Source: Bacteroidales bacterium
Lineage (GTDB): Bacteria > Bacteroidota > Bacteroidia > Bacteroidales > UBA932
Assembly (NCBI GenBank): GCA_024401695.1
Contig: JAKSKN010000007.1
Coordinates: forward strand, 35,764 to 99,763
Direction of reading: 5' to 3'
DNA length: 64,000 nucleotides
The translations under genes and the position numbers were made by a program. The notes under the pieces were generated by a model. That model did not search any database. It saw only the letters and a program-made list of their open reading frames with translations, and was not told the origin of the DNA. Below are positions 39,626-48,900 of the stretch, one piece after another (positions within the stretch are counted from its first letter, which is position 1; each line of letters starts with the position of its first letter).

Positions 39626-40626
39626 AATTATTGTTTCTCATATTGACGGCGATGCTCGACATCGTGCCCGGTGGAAAGGCCTATGTGAAGCCTCTCCAGC
39701 AGCGCGACTCCATTCTCGTCGCCGATCAGTTGGAATATGGCGTCGAACTGGAGGAAGTCAGGCCCGGAGTGGTCCTTTCTCTGCCTGATATGGCTCCGGC
39801 CTCAAATGACACGCTTTCAGTTGTAAGGAACTGGAAGGTTGACACCCTGGCCGCCGGCAAGCCGGTAAGCGGCCGCACGCTTGAGCGCTGGCTCAAGAAG
39901 AACAAGCCGGTGGGTATCCGTGCCAGCGTAGTACTCGCGCCATTCGAAGAAGGCGTCTACCAGATGCCGTCCATCCCTATGCAGCGTGTGGACGGGGACA
40001 GGACCGACACGCTCGTGTTCGAAGGGGTGGAGGTCGAGGTAAAGACAATGCCGGTGGACACGGCAACATTCGTAATCCACGATATCAAGGGTCAGATACG
40101 CTATCCGCTTACCTTCAGGGAGGTTGCACCGTGGGCGGCGGGGGCCTGGCTGCTCATTGTCCTGGCCATCCTGCTGTTCAATGTCATACGGCTGCGCCGT
40201 GCACGTGCTGCAGGAGAGGTTGAGGCTCACAGGGATCCTGCGTACATCGTGGCGCTGCGACAGCTTGACAAGTATCGCGGTGACAAGCTGTGGGCTCCTG
40301 ACAAGCAGAAGGGATTCTATTCCGGCATCACCGATACGCTCAAGACATATATCGAAGACCGGTTCAGCGTGGATGCTCCGGAAATGACAACCGCCGAACT
40401 CTTCGATGCCCTCAGGGATTGCAAGGATATCAGCCCGGACCTTTACAATGAGACCAAGGCGCTCTTCGAGTGCGCCGACTTCGTGAAGTTCGCGAAACAT
40501 ACAGCAGATGACGAAGACAATGCCAAAGCCGTACCGACCGCGGTGCGTTTCGTCACCTCGACATATCAGACAGCCCTTGATGAAGAGGCTGCCGCGGCAG
40601 GCGGAGAGGAGGCCGCTGCGAAGTAA
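39622..40626 (+). CDS. Bat-operon membrane protein of unknown function
   Basis: 334 residues. Short N-terminal hydrophobic segment, a periplasmic beta-type domain (~20-165), one membrane helix (~171-190, AWLLIVLAILLFNVI) and a cytoplasmic helical domain ending in an Ala/Glu-rich tail. Genes of this size and layout lie between the DUF58 and batA genes in other Bacteroidota. Starts on ATGA and ends on TAATG, so translation is coupled on both sides. May be a BatD-like scaffold; this is inference. Confidence 0.7.
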   Translation: MKLLFLILTAMLDIVPGGKAYVKPLQQRDSILVADQLEYGVELEEVRPGVVLSLPDMAPASNDTLSVVRNWKVDTLAAGKPVSGRTLERWLKKNKPVGIRASVVLAPFEEGVYQMPSIPMQRVDGDRTDTLVFEGVEVEVKTMPVDTATFVIHDIKGQIRYPLTFREVAPWAAGAWLLIVLAILLFNVIRLRRARAAGEVEAHRDPAYIVALRQLDKYRGDKLWAPDKQKGFYSGITDTLKTYIEDRFSVDAPEMTTAELFDALRDCKDISPDLYNETKALFECADFVKFAKHTADDEDNAKAVPTAVRFVTSTYQTALDEEAAAAGGEEAAAK

Positions 40627-41609
40627 TGTTCTTCGAATATCCCAAGCTCCTCTGGCTCCTGCTGGTTCCCGCAGCTCTTGCCGCCTTGTACGTATGGCAG
40701 GAACTGACAGGCCGCAAGCCTCATTTCAGAGTTTCAACTTCCATTCCGTGGAAGACGACAGGCACTTCACCCCTGGCCTTGCTGCGTCACCTTCCAGAGG
40801 TACTGCGCATTGCCGCGCTGGCACTGATCGTAGTCGCCGTCGCGCGTCCGAGGTCGTCAAGCGATGTCGAGAAGATTGATTCCGAGGGTATAGACATCGT
40901 CCTTGCAATGGACGTCTCCACCAGTATGCTGGCCCGGGATTTCACTCCGGACAGAATCAGCGCCGCCAAGGACATTGCCATTGAGTTCATCGCCCAGCGT
41001 CCTACGGACCGTATGGGCATAGTGGTCTTTGCCGGCGAGTCCTATACCCAGTGTCCGCTGACCACGGACAGGGCGACCCTCATAAACCTTATGAAGGAGA
41101 TAGACACAGGACTGATCGAGGACGGAACGGCGATAGGCAACGGCCTTGCCACCGCAGTTGCGCGGATCGCCGATTCAGATGCGCCGAGCCGCGTTGTCAT
41201 ACTCCTTACCGACGGTGTGAACAACAGGGGGGAGGTGTCACCGCAGACCGCGGCTGAAATCGCAAAGACCTACGGCGTGCGCGTCTACACAATCGGCGTG
41301 GGAGCAAATGGAATGGCCCCGTATCCGTTCATGACCCCTTGGGGGACAGAGATGCGCAATGTCCAGGTCGAGATAGACGAGGATCTCCTCAAAGGCATTT
41401 CGGATGCTACCGGAGGGCAGTATTTCAGGGCTACCGACAACACCAAGCTCGCGGAGATATATTCAGAGATAAACAAGATGGAGAAGGCACGGGTTTCAAT
41501 AGACAGTTTCCCCGTTTACAAGGAACTGTTTGACAAATACGCAATTGCCGCTCTTGTGTGCCTCCTTCTTGAACTCATTGTCAGACTTTTAATCAGGAGG
41601 ATGCCGTAA
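40626..41609 (+). CDS. batA: BatA, VWA-domain membrane protein
   Basis: 327 residues with an N-terminal membrane helix pair, a VWA domain (~85-290) with MIDAS motif DVSTS, and a C-terminal membrane helix (~305-322). The Bat (Bacteroides aerotolerance) proteins form an inner-membrane complex that in B. fragilis improves survival after oxygen exposure. Start overlaps the preceding stop (TAATG). Confidence 0.92.
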   Translation: MFFEYPKLLWLLLVPAALAALYVWQELTGRKPHFRVSTSIPWKTTGTSPLALLRHLPEVLRIAALALIVVAVARPRSSSDVEKIDSEGIDIVLAMDVSTSMLARDFTPDRISAAKDIAIEFIAQRPTDRMGIVVFAGESYTQCPLTTDRATLINLMKEIDTGLIEDGTAIGNGLATAVARIADSDAPSRVVILLTDGVNNRGEVSPQTAAEIAKTYGVRVYTIGVGANGMAPYPFMTPWGTEMRNVQVEIDEDLLKGISDATGGQYFRATDNTKLAEIYSEINKMEKARVSIDSFPVYKELFDKYAIAALVCLLLELIVRLLIRRMP

Positions 41610-42610
41610 TGCTTTATTTTGCAAGTGCCAGATTCTTGTGGTTGTTGCTGCTGGTCCCGGTCATCCTGCTGGCATACGGCTTCGTACGCTATCGCCGTGC
41701 CGGGCGCATCCGTGCCATTGGCGACGAGAGACTTGTCCGTGAACTGATGCCAAGCTGGTCCGGTTCCAAGGGATGGGTGCGCATCATCCTTTTCTGCCTG
41801 GCGTTCACTTGTTTTGTGTTCGGCCTTGCAAGGCCGCTTATGGGGGCGAAACTGGCTGAGCGCGAAACGAAGGGAGCCGAGATAATGATATGCCTTGACG
41901 TGTCCAATTCGATGCTTGCACAGGATTACTCGCCGGACCGTCTTTCCCGTGCGAAACTGGCCATCTCGCGTCTTACCGACAAACTTGAAGGTGACCGCAT
42001 CGGTCTGGTCATCTTCGCCGGAACTTCGTTCGTGCAGCTGCCGATCACGGCGGATTACGTGTCCGCAAAGATGTTCCTGAACAACATCAGCACGGAGTCG
42101 GTCCCGGTCCAGGGAACGGCGATCGGTGAGGCTATCAAGACTGCCGCGAAGAGCTTCAGTGCGCAGAGTGAGAAAAGCCGTGCGATAATAGTCATCACCG
42201 ATGGTGAAAACCACGAGGATGACGCTGTCGATGCCGCCAGGGTGGTGGCTGAGACCGGCGTGAAAGTCTTCACTATTGGCGTCGGGTCCCTCCGCGGGCA
42301 GCCTATCCCATATCAGGGGGAACTTATGAAGGACAAGGACGGCAACATCGTTGTCACACGTCTTGACGAGACGACCCTCCAGAAAATCGCTGCCGAAGGC
42401 AACGGCGCATATATCCACGCCGGCAACGAGGAGTTCGGCCTCAACCCTATCATCGACGAGATCCGGAAACTTGAGGATGAAAGGTTCAATTCAGTGGTTT
42501 TCGAGGTCTATGACGAACAGTATATGTACTTCTTTGCAGCCGCGCTGCTTTTGTTTGTCATTGAAATGCTTGTCGGCGAACGCCGTCCGAAAAAGAGAAT
42601 GTTCGAATGA
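41609..42610 (+). CDS. batB: BatB, VWA-domain membrane protein
   Basis: 333 residues, paralog of BatA. VWA MIDAS CLDVSNSM, N-terminal membrane helices at ~5-22 and ~60-78, C-terminal helix ~305-323. An AGGAGG (41595-41600) stands eight bases before the ATG, a strong Shine-Dalgarno of a kind seldom seen at the other genes here. Overlaps both neighbours by one to four bases. Confidence 0.92.
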   Translation: MLYFASARFLWLLLLVPVILLAYGFVRYRRAGRIRAIGDERLVRELMPSWSGSKGWVRIILFCLAFTCFVFGLARPLMGAKLAERETKGAEIMICLDVSNSMLAQDYSPDRLSRAKLAISRLTDKLEGDRIGLVIFAGTSFVQLPITADYVSAKMFLNNISTESVPVQGTAIGEAIKTAAKSFSAQSEKSRAIIVITDGENHEDDAVDAARVVAETGVKVFTIGVGSLRGQPIPYQGELMKDKDGNIVVTRLDETTLQKIAAEGNGAYIHAGNEEFGLNPIIDEIRKLEDERFNSVVFEVYDEQYMYFFAAALLLFVIEMLVGERRPKKRMFE

Positions 42611-43311
42611 AAAGGTATCTGACAACAATACTGCTTCTTTGCTTTGCCGCATCCTGCTTTGCGCAGGTTGACAGGCACGACGTGCGCGCCGGCAACCGCA
42701 AGTTCAAGCGCGACAAGTTCAAGGAGTCCGAAATCGATTATCGCAAGGCTGCGGTCAAGGATTCCCTGTCGGTCGCGGCGGAGTATAACCTTGCATCCGC
42801 CCTGTATCGTCAGGAAGACTATGAAAATGCCGGCAAGGCTCTTGAAACCGTAAAGGATGTTGCATCAGGCAGTGCCGCCGCATCCGATTACTATTATAAT
42901 CTGGGCGATGTGGCCCTCCAGAAGAAGGACTACAAATCCGCCGTTGATGCTTTCCGTTCGGCTCTCCTGCTGACGCCTGATGACCTTGATGCCAAGGAGA
43001 ACTACATCTATGCCAAGAAGATGCTGGAAAATCAGCAGAATGGCGGAGGTGGCGACAATCAGCAGAATCAGGATCAGAATCAGGATCAGAATCAGGACCA
43101 GGACCAGCAACAGGACCAGCAGCAAGACCAGAATCAGGATCAGGATCAGAATCAACAGCCTCAGCCTCAGCCTCAGGATCAGGAGATATCCCCACAGCAG
43201 GCACAGCAGATGCTGAAAGCCATTCAGGCGAAAGAAAAGGAGACTCAGGACAAGGTGAACCGCGAGAAGGCGGCGGCGCTTGAGTCACGGCAAAAAGAAA
43301 AGAATTGGTGA
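42607..43311 (+). CDS. batC: BatC, TPR protein with Gln/Asp-rich tract
   Basis: 234 residues: signal peptide (ends SCFAQ), two or three TPR-like repeats (~20-135), then a Gln/Asn/Asp tract (~145-200) and a charged helical end. TPR proteins in this operon are thought to bring the VWA partners together. The tract is coded by CAG/GAT-AAT hexanucleotide-type repeats and could change length by slippage without loss of frame. Confidence 0.87.
   Translation: MKRYLTTILLLCFAASCFAQVDRHDVRAGNRKFKRDKFKESEIDYRKAAVKDSLSVAAEYNLASALYRQEDYENAGKALETVKDVASGSAAASDYYYNLGDVALQKKDYKSAVDAFRSALLLTPDDLDAKENYIYAKKMLENQQNGGGGDNQQNQDQNQDQNQDQDQQQDQQQDQNQDQDQNQQPQPQPQDQEISPQQAQQMLKAIQAKEKETQDKVNREKAAALESRQKEKNW
43057..43185 (+). 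repeat. Hexanucleotide-type repeat coding QN/QD in batC
   Basis: Imperfect run of CAGAAT, CAGGAT and CAGGAC units within batC. In-frame and without stops in the used frame; resembles a slippage-prone low-complexity tract. Confidence 0.8.
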
Positions 43312-45914
43312 TGAAAAAATTACTGACCATACTTCTGCTGTCGATGACAGCGCTCGCGGCGTTCGCCCAGTCCACGGTAAAACTGCAGGCCCCGAACGTC
43401 GTTGATATCAACGAACAGTTCAACGTCACCTTCATCATCGAAGGAGAACATTCACCATCGGATTTCCAGTGGAATCCCGGAGAGAACTTCCAGCTTGTAT
43501 GGGGCCCTCAGAAAGGGTCTTCAACCTCCGTCACCATAGTGAACGGCAAGAGCACACGGTCCTCCCAGACCACTTATACCTATGTGCTGATGCCTCGCAA
43601 GGCGGGTAAATTCTCGCTGCAGCCGGGCGTCGCCACGGTCAAGGGCAGCGAGCTCCGTTCCGAGAGCAGGCAGATAGAAGTTGTGGCCGATTCCTCCCGG
43701 CAACAGGGGCAGGGTGCACAGCAGGGCGGAGGTCAGGGCACTGCATCGCCGGCGGGAGACGTATCCTCGGAAGATATGTTCCTCCGTCTGTCCATCAACA
43801 AGAGCAAGGTGATGGTGGGCGAGACGGTCACCGCCACGCTCAAATTGTACCAGAGGGTCAATATCGCCGGTTTTGAGGACGCCAGGTTCCCGACGTTCAA
43901 CGGATTCTGGAGCCAGGAGGTCCAGGCGCCGACCAATATAGAATTCCACCGCGAGACTGTGGGTGACAGGATATACAACGCCGCGGTCCTGCGTGAGTGG
44001 AGCCTTATCCCCCAGCGTGCGGGCGATATCAGGATCGATCCTGCCGAACTCGTATGCCTGATCAATGTGCGGGCGCCGAGGGCTTCGACAGGAAGCATCT
44101 TCGACAGCTTCTTCCAGGATGAATACCAGACAATACGCAAGCGTGTGTCGTCTTCGGCATATACCGTCCACGTGAACGGCCTTCCGGCCGGCGCGCCGGC
44201 ATCATTCAACGGTGCGGTCGGTACCGGTTACAAGATGAGCGTATCGCTTACCCGCGATTCACTGATGACCCACGACGCCGCTTCGCTCAAGATCACCATC
44301 ACCGGCAAGGGCAACATTGCGTTGCTTGAAGCACCGAAGGTCAACCTTCCGCCGGACTTCGAGCTCTACGATGTCAAGACCGACGAGGTTTCGGGCGGAA
44401 AGTCCTTCGAATATCCGTTCATTCCCCGCAGCCACGGCGAGTTCGACATAGAGCCGATACGCTACTCATATTATGACATTGCAGAGGGCAGGTATGTTTC
44501 CATCGACAGCAAGCCGCTCCACGTGAGTGTGGCCCGTAACGCCAGTGCCGGTTCGGAGACCGTAGGGCAGATAGTCCAGGGATCGAACAGAAAGGACGTC
44601 CGCGACCTTGGAAGCGATATCCGCTTCATTGAGACACGCAAGCCTTCTTTCGACAAGGTCGGAGCGTTCTTCGTCGGTTCTCCTTTGTTCTGGGTGCTCA
44701 CGCTTCTGATTCTCGCGGCGGGCGCCATACTCTTCTTCGTCTTGCGCAAACTTGACGAGCGCCGTGCCGATGTGGCCGGCACCAAGAACCGCGCCGCTGC
44801 CAAGATGGCACGCAAGAGGCTTTCACAGGCAGGTGATTTCCTGCAGAAGAATCTGTATACCGCTTTCTATGAAGAACTTCACAAGACCCTGCTAGGCTTC
44901 GTATCGGATAAACTGACGATGGATGCGGCTGATATGAGCAAGGACAACATTTCTGCAAAGCTCATCGACAAGGGAGTTTCCGAGGGCGTGGCATCGGATT
45001 TCATCGGTCTGCTCGATGCCTGCGAGTATGCCCGTTATTCTCCGGATTCCGGTCACGACGCAATGAATGCGCACTACGAGACCGCCGTGTCGGTCATTTC
45101 AGCCATTGATGAGAGTATGAGACTTAAGAAGAAACCTTCGGCTGCCGGCACAGCAGCTGCGTTGGCCGCAATGCTTATGCTGATCCCGTTCGGAGGCCGC
45201 GCTTCCGATACCGGCTATGCTGATTCTCTGTGGACTGCCGGTACCGGGGCATATACCGACGGTGATTTCGAGACCGCAGTGAAGTCCTGGGAATCCGTCC
45301 GCACCGTCGGTCTGGAGTCCCCGGAACTGTACTACAATATTGCAAATGCATATTTCAAGTCGGGAGACATATCCCACGCCATACTCAATTATGAACGTGC
45401 CCTGAAGCTTGACCCTTCGTACTCGGATGCCCGCTTCAACCTTGAGTTTGCGAACAATCAGATCCAGGACAGGATTGAGGAAGTGCCCGAGTTCTTCCTT
45501 GAGGTCTGGGGACGCAGGCTATGCTGGATTATGCCGTCCGATGCCTGGGCGGTTCTCTCCCTGCTGGCTCTTGCCGCGACGGTTGCGCTGGCGCTGCTCT
45601 TTGTCCGCGGACGCACTTCCAATATGCGGAAAGTCGGTTTCTTCGCAGGAATAGTGGCGCTTCTGTGCACGTTGCTTTGCCTCGACTTTGCCTTCTGGCA
45701 GAGAACGGATTACCGCACGAACGACAAGGCCATCATTACGCGGGCCGTATCTTCGGTCAAGAGTTCCCCTTCAGGCGAGTCTTCGACCGACCTGTTCGTA
45801 CTTCACGAAGGTACCAAAGTGTCCATCCTCGACGAGGTGGGCGACTGGCGGAACATCGAACTTGCCGACGGCCGCCAGGGCTGGATAAAATCCTCCGATT
45901 TTGAGGAGATTTAG
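43311..45914 (+). CDS. BatD-BatE fusion protein
   Basis: 867 residues from ATG 43311 (TTG 43305 and GTG 43308 are less likely; ATG overlaps the batC stop). Residues 1-~600 are BatD: signal peptide, periplasmic beta domains, membrane helix ~458-480, a cytoplasmic domain with CEYARYSP. From Met603 a second hydrophobic leader (~610-628) begins a BatE-like part: TPR units (~640-720), two membrane helices (~735-790) and an SH3-like domain (~805-867). These are separate genes in most Bacteroides. The frame is continuous over the junction; at 45117 an ATGA is visible, as at the other junctions here. Either a true fusion or a single-base frame error. Confidence 0.85.
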   Translation: MKKLLTILLLSMTALAAFAQSTVKLQAPNVVDINEQFNVTFIIEGEHSPSDFQWNPGENFQLVWGPQKGSSTSVTIVNGKSTRSSQTTYTYVLMPRKAGKFSLQPGVATVKGSELRSESRQIEVVADSSRQQGQGAQQGGGQGTASPAGDVSSEDMFLRLSINKSKVMVGETVTATLKLYQRVNIAGFEDARFPTFNGFWSQEVQAPTNIEFHRETVGDRIYNAAVLREWSLIPQRAGDIRIDPAELVCLINVRAPRASTGSIFDSFFQDEYQTIRKRVSSSAYTVHVNGLPAGAPASFNGAVGTGYKMSVSLTRDSLMTHDAASLKITITGKGNIALLEAPKVNLPPDFELYDVKTDEVSGGKSFEYPFIPRSHGEFDIEPIRYSYYDIAEGRYVSIDSKPLHVSVARNASAGSETVGQIVQGSNRKDVRDLGSDIRFIETRKPSFDKVGAFFVGSPLFWVLTLLILAAGAILFFVLRKLDERRADVAGTKNRAAAKMARKRLSQAGDFLQKNLYTAFYEELHKTLLGFVSDKLTMDAADMSKDNISAKLIDKGVSEGVASDFIGLLDACEYARYSPDSGHDAMNAHYETAVSVISAIDESMRLKKKPSAAGTAAALAAMLMLIPFGGRASDTGYADSLWTAGTGAYTDGDFETAVKSWESVRTVGLESPELYYNIANAYFKSGDISHAILNYERALKLDPSYSDARFNLEFANNQIQDRIEEVPEFFLEVWGRRLCWIMPSDAWAVLSLLALAATVALALLFVRGRTSNMRKVGFFAGIVALLCTLLCLDFAFWQRTDYRTNDKAIITRAVSSVKSSPSGESSTDLFVLHEGTKVSILDEVGDWRNIELADGRQGWIKSSDFEEI

Positions 45915-48900
45915 CGTGAGTTCATAACCGTGCTCGTGCTGTTGGCACGATAGTGCGGTGCATAGAGGGACTCTATCACAGGGACAGGGGACTGGAAGGT
46001 GCCTGCCTGGGTGACGAAGTATTCCTCTTCCAGAGTCGTGTTCTCTTCAGGATAACTGTCAAACCAGAATTCCGTACGGTCCCTTAGGACGCTGCGGTAG
46101 CCTTGCGGGCGGAATATCAGCCAACCCGGGATATTGATCGGGGCAAGGTGCCAGCCTATGCGGCCGGACAGCTGCTGTACCGGGCGGAGCGCGCCGCTGC
46201 GCGGAGCGGTAAGCCGGACGAAGCTGCGGTTTTCCTCGTTCCAGATCTTGAACCTCGCGACTATCTTGTCGCCAACCTTCAACGGTTCGCCATCCTTGAT
46301 CTCCTCACCATTGCGGTAGAATGTGCGTTCGAGCCTGAAGCCGTTTCCTGAAGTCTTGATCTCTTCAAACGGCAGAGTGGCTGTGGCACTTAGAATGACG
46401 ACCTTCGTCCGGAGGACTTCTTCAGATCCGCGCAGGACGGAGGCGATGGCCTCGATGCAGGCGGGATCGTCATCCCACTTCTGAGTCTCCTTCTGGACCA
46501 TAATCCACAGGCGGAGGTCATCGGCCAGTTTGTCGTATCCGCTTTCGTCGAACAGGTCGCAGAGCATAGAATGGGCATAGAGCTCGCTTTCAAGCAGACC
46601 GCGCCAAGGCATTACGGCATTAGGGTAGTACTGCCCGCCGCTTCTGTGCGGTTCTGCGTATTCCAGCAGGGATTCGATATCTGCCTGTAGGGATTTCTGG
46701 ATCTTTCTGCCAGAGCTGATCCCGAGGGCATTTGCAAGTTCTTTCCCGGCAGGGTCGTTGACGAGGTTCCGAAGGGTCTTGAGCCTGCGCGCCTTGGCCA
46801 GAATCCGGCCGTTCATTCCGCGTTCCTTTGCAGGAGTGAGATATTCCCGGTTACTTTTCTTGAATGCCCGTCGGGCAAGGAATCCGGCCTCGCCTGTGTC
46901 AAGGCTGACAGAAGGATACAACGAGCGCAGATACAGATACTGAGCCTGGTTGAAATTGCCACACCAGAAAGGTCTCTTGCTCTCGCCGAAATACTCTTTG
47001 TCCAGGTACTTCACGGCCGCCTCGACATCGATCAGTTTCTGCATATCCTTCATCGCTGCAAAGCGTTCCAGAATCACGAGGGTCAGGATAGGGGAGGATT
47101 CCATCCCTTCGAACCATCCGAACCCGCCGTCCCTGTTCTGACATTTCGTTATCTTGCCGGCTGCGGCGGTGTCGACAGCGGCTGAAGGATTGATGGATTT
47201 GATGAGACAGTTGGAATAGAGTGCCTCGGTGAGGCAGATGCTGTTGTCGCTATCATATTCCGCGAAGGCGGGGAGGGCCTCCCGGATCATATCGATGATG
47301 CTTGTTTCCTTGAGGGAGGCATCGCTTCCGGCGACATTCACGAACTGGCTGCGGAGGCCGGCAATCAGCGCTTCGCGGTCCTGGCCTGAAAGGAGGATGG
47401 ACGAGTGCGCTTCAGTGATCTCCTGGAATGCTTTTTTGACAGGTACGGCCACGAACACTCCGTCGGAGCCATAGTCGCCGCCGGCTGTGAAAACGATCTT
47501 TATGCCAAGCTCGCTGATGTCCGGAATGTCGAGGGCGAATTCAGCGTCATAATTGCCGCTGGCCGGAATGCTGACGGATTTTGACCCGTTGCCGACAGCC
47601 TTGGAATCCATAGTGCCTCCGTTGAGGAAAGAGACATCGAGCTTGCCGCCGATGGCTGTATTCAGGCTGTTGGCCAGGCTGACGCGAAGAAGATATCTGT
47701 CACCGGCGTAAAGGACCTGAGGCTCCACGACGGCAATCTTCACCGGGATGGTGACGACCATTTCCTTGCGCAGTGCGGCGTTGTGCATATCCATACGGTG
47801 GGCGAACAGCTGGACATAATATGTGGAAAGCTTGTCGGCATTGGTGAATCTGAATGAGATGTTTCCGTCCTTGTCCGATTTCAGGAAAGGCTCCCAGGCA
47901 ATCGTGTTCGCGAAGTTCTCACGGATGTATCCCTCCGGTCTGGCGTCTTCCTCGACTGCAGGCTCCCCGGCTGATTCTTCTTCGACAGCCATAGTGTCGG
48001 ACATCACGATACTTTCCCTGGCCATGGCATTGATGCCAAGAGCCCTTGCCACTTTTCCCGGAGCGGCGGACTTGCTGCTGAATCCGATCTTCACTTCATC
48101 CATATAGAACCCGTAGCCGTTGTTGCAGCCGCACACGGTTTCGTAATTGACGGATGGTGCCGGATATCTGCGGGCATACAGAGTGTGCCAGACGTTGGTC
48201 TCCATCGTTTCGGTGCTCTTGTCAAAGATGGTGGCGGCACATTCAACCCCTGCGGCGGTCTTTATGTTGAACGTGTATGTCGCACCGGGTTTGGTGGTGT
48301 CGAGGAAACGGCTGAACGACAACGGAAGTTCGAGTCTGTTGACTTTCCTGTATACGGTCCTGTCATATTCATATGAATTGCCGTTCAGGAAGTAGAAGAT
48401 CTTGAGAAGGACTACGTCAGGATAGTCTTTCCTGTAATCGAATGCCACAGTCTTGAGATTGTCCTTGCCGTTGAGCGTGACCATCCTTTTCTGAAGGAGC
48501 ACGTTGCCGGATCCATACAGCTCTGCAACAGCCCATACCGGGGCTCCGCAATGACCGAACTGGATGCCGATCTCGTCGGCGGTCTCCTTGAAGAAATTGA
48601 CCACGTTGTCACTAAGTACGGTGTCGCTGTCCTTGACTTTCAGGATGTTGAGGTCATAAGCCTGTCTGTAGTCCTTCCCGTCCTTTCCCTTGGCTACGGC
48701 TGTGGTCCTGATGATGTACAGGCCTGACTCTTTGCCTGAGAGGTCAATCTTTTTCACCTCTCCGCTCTTTGCGCTGCCCGTTGCCACCACGCTGCCATTC
48801 CGCAGCACTTCGTAGGTGATTTTCAGACTAGAGTGCCTGAGGGAGACGCTTGCCGGCCATTCCTTCAGTTCAAAGAGAACTTCAGCCACGTCGTCGGACA

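Noticed and set aside
43057-43185. Possible CRISPR-like array of short repeats
   Set aside because: Units are contiguous hexanucleotides within a gene, without spacers; a coding low-complexity tract.
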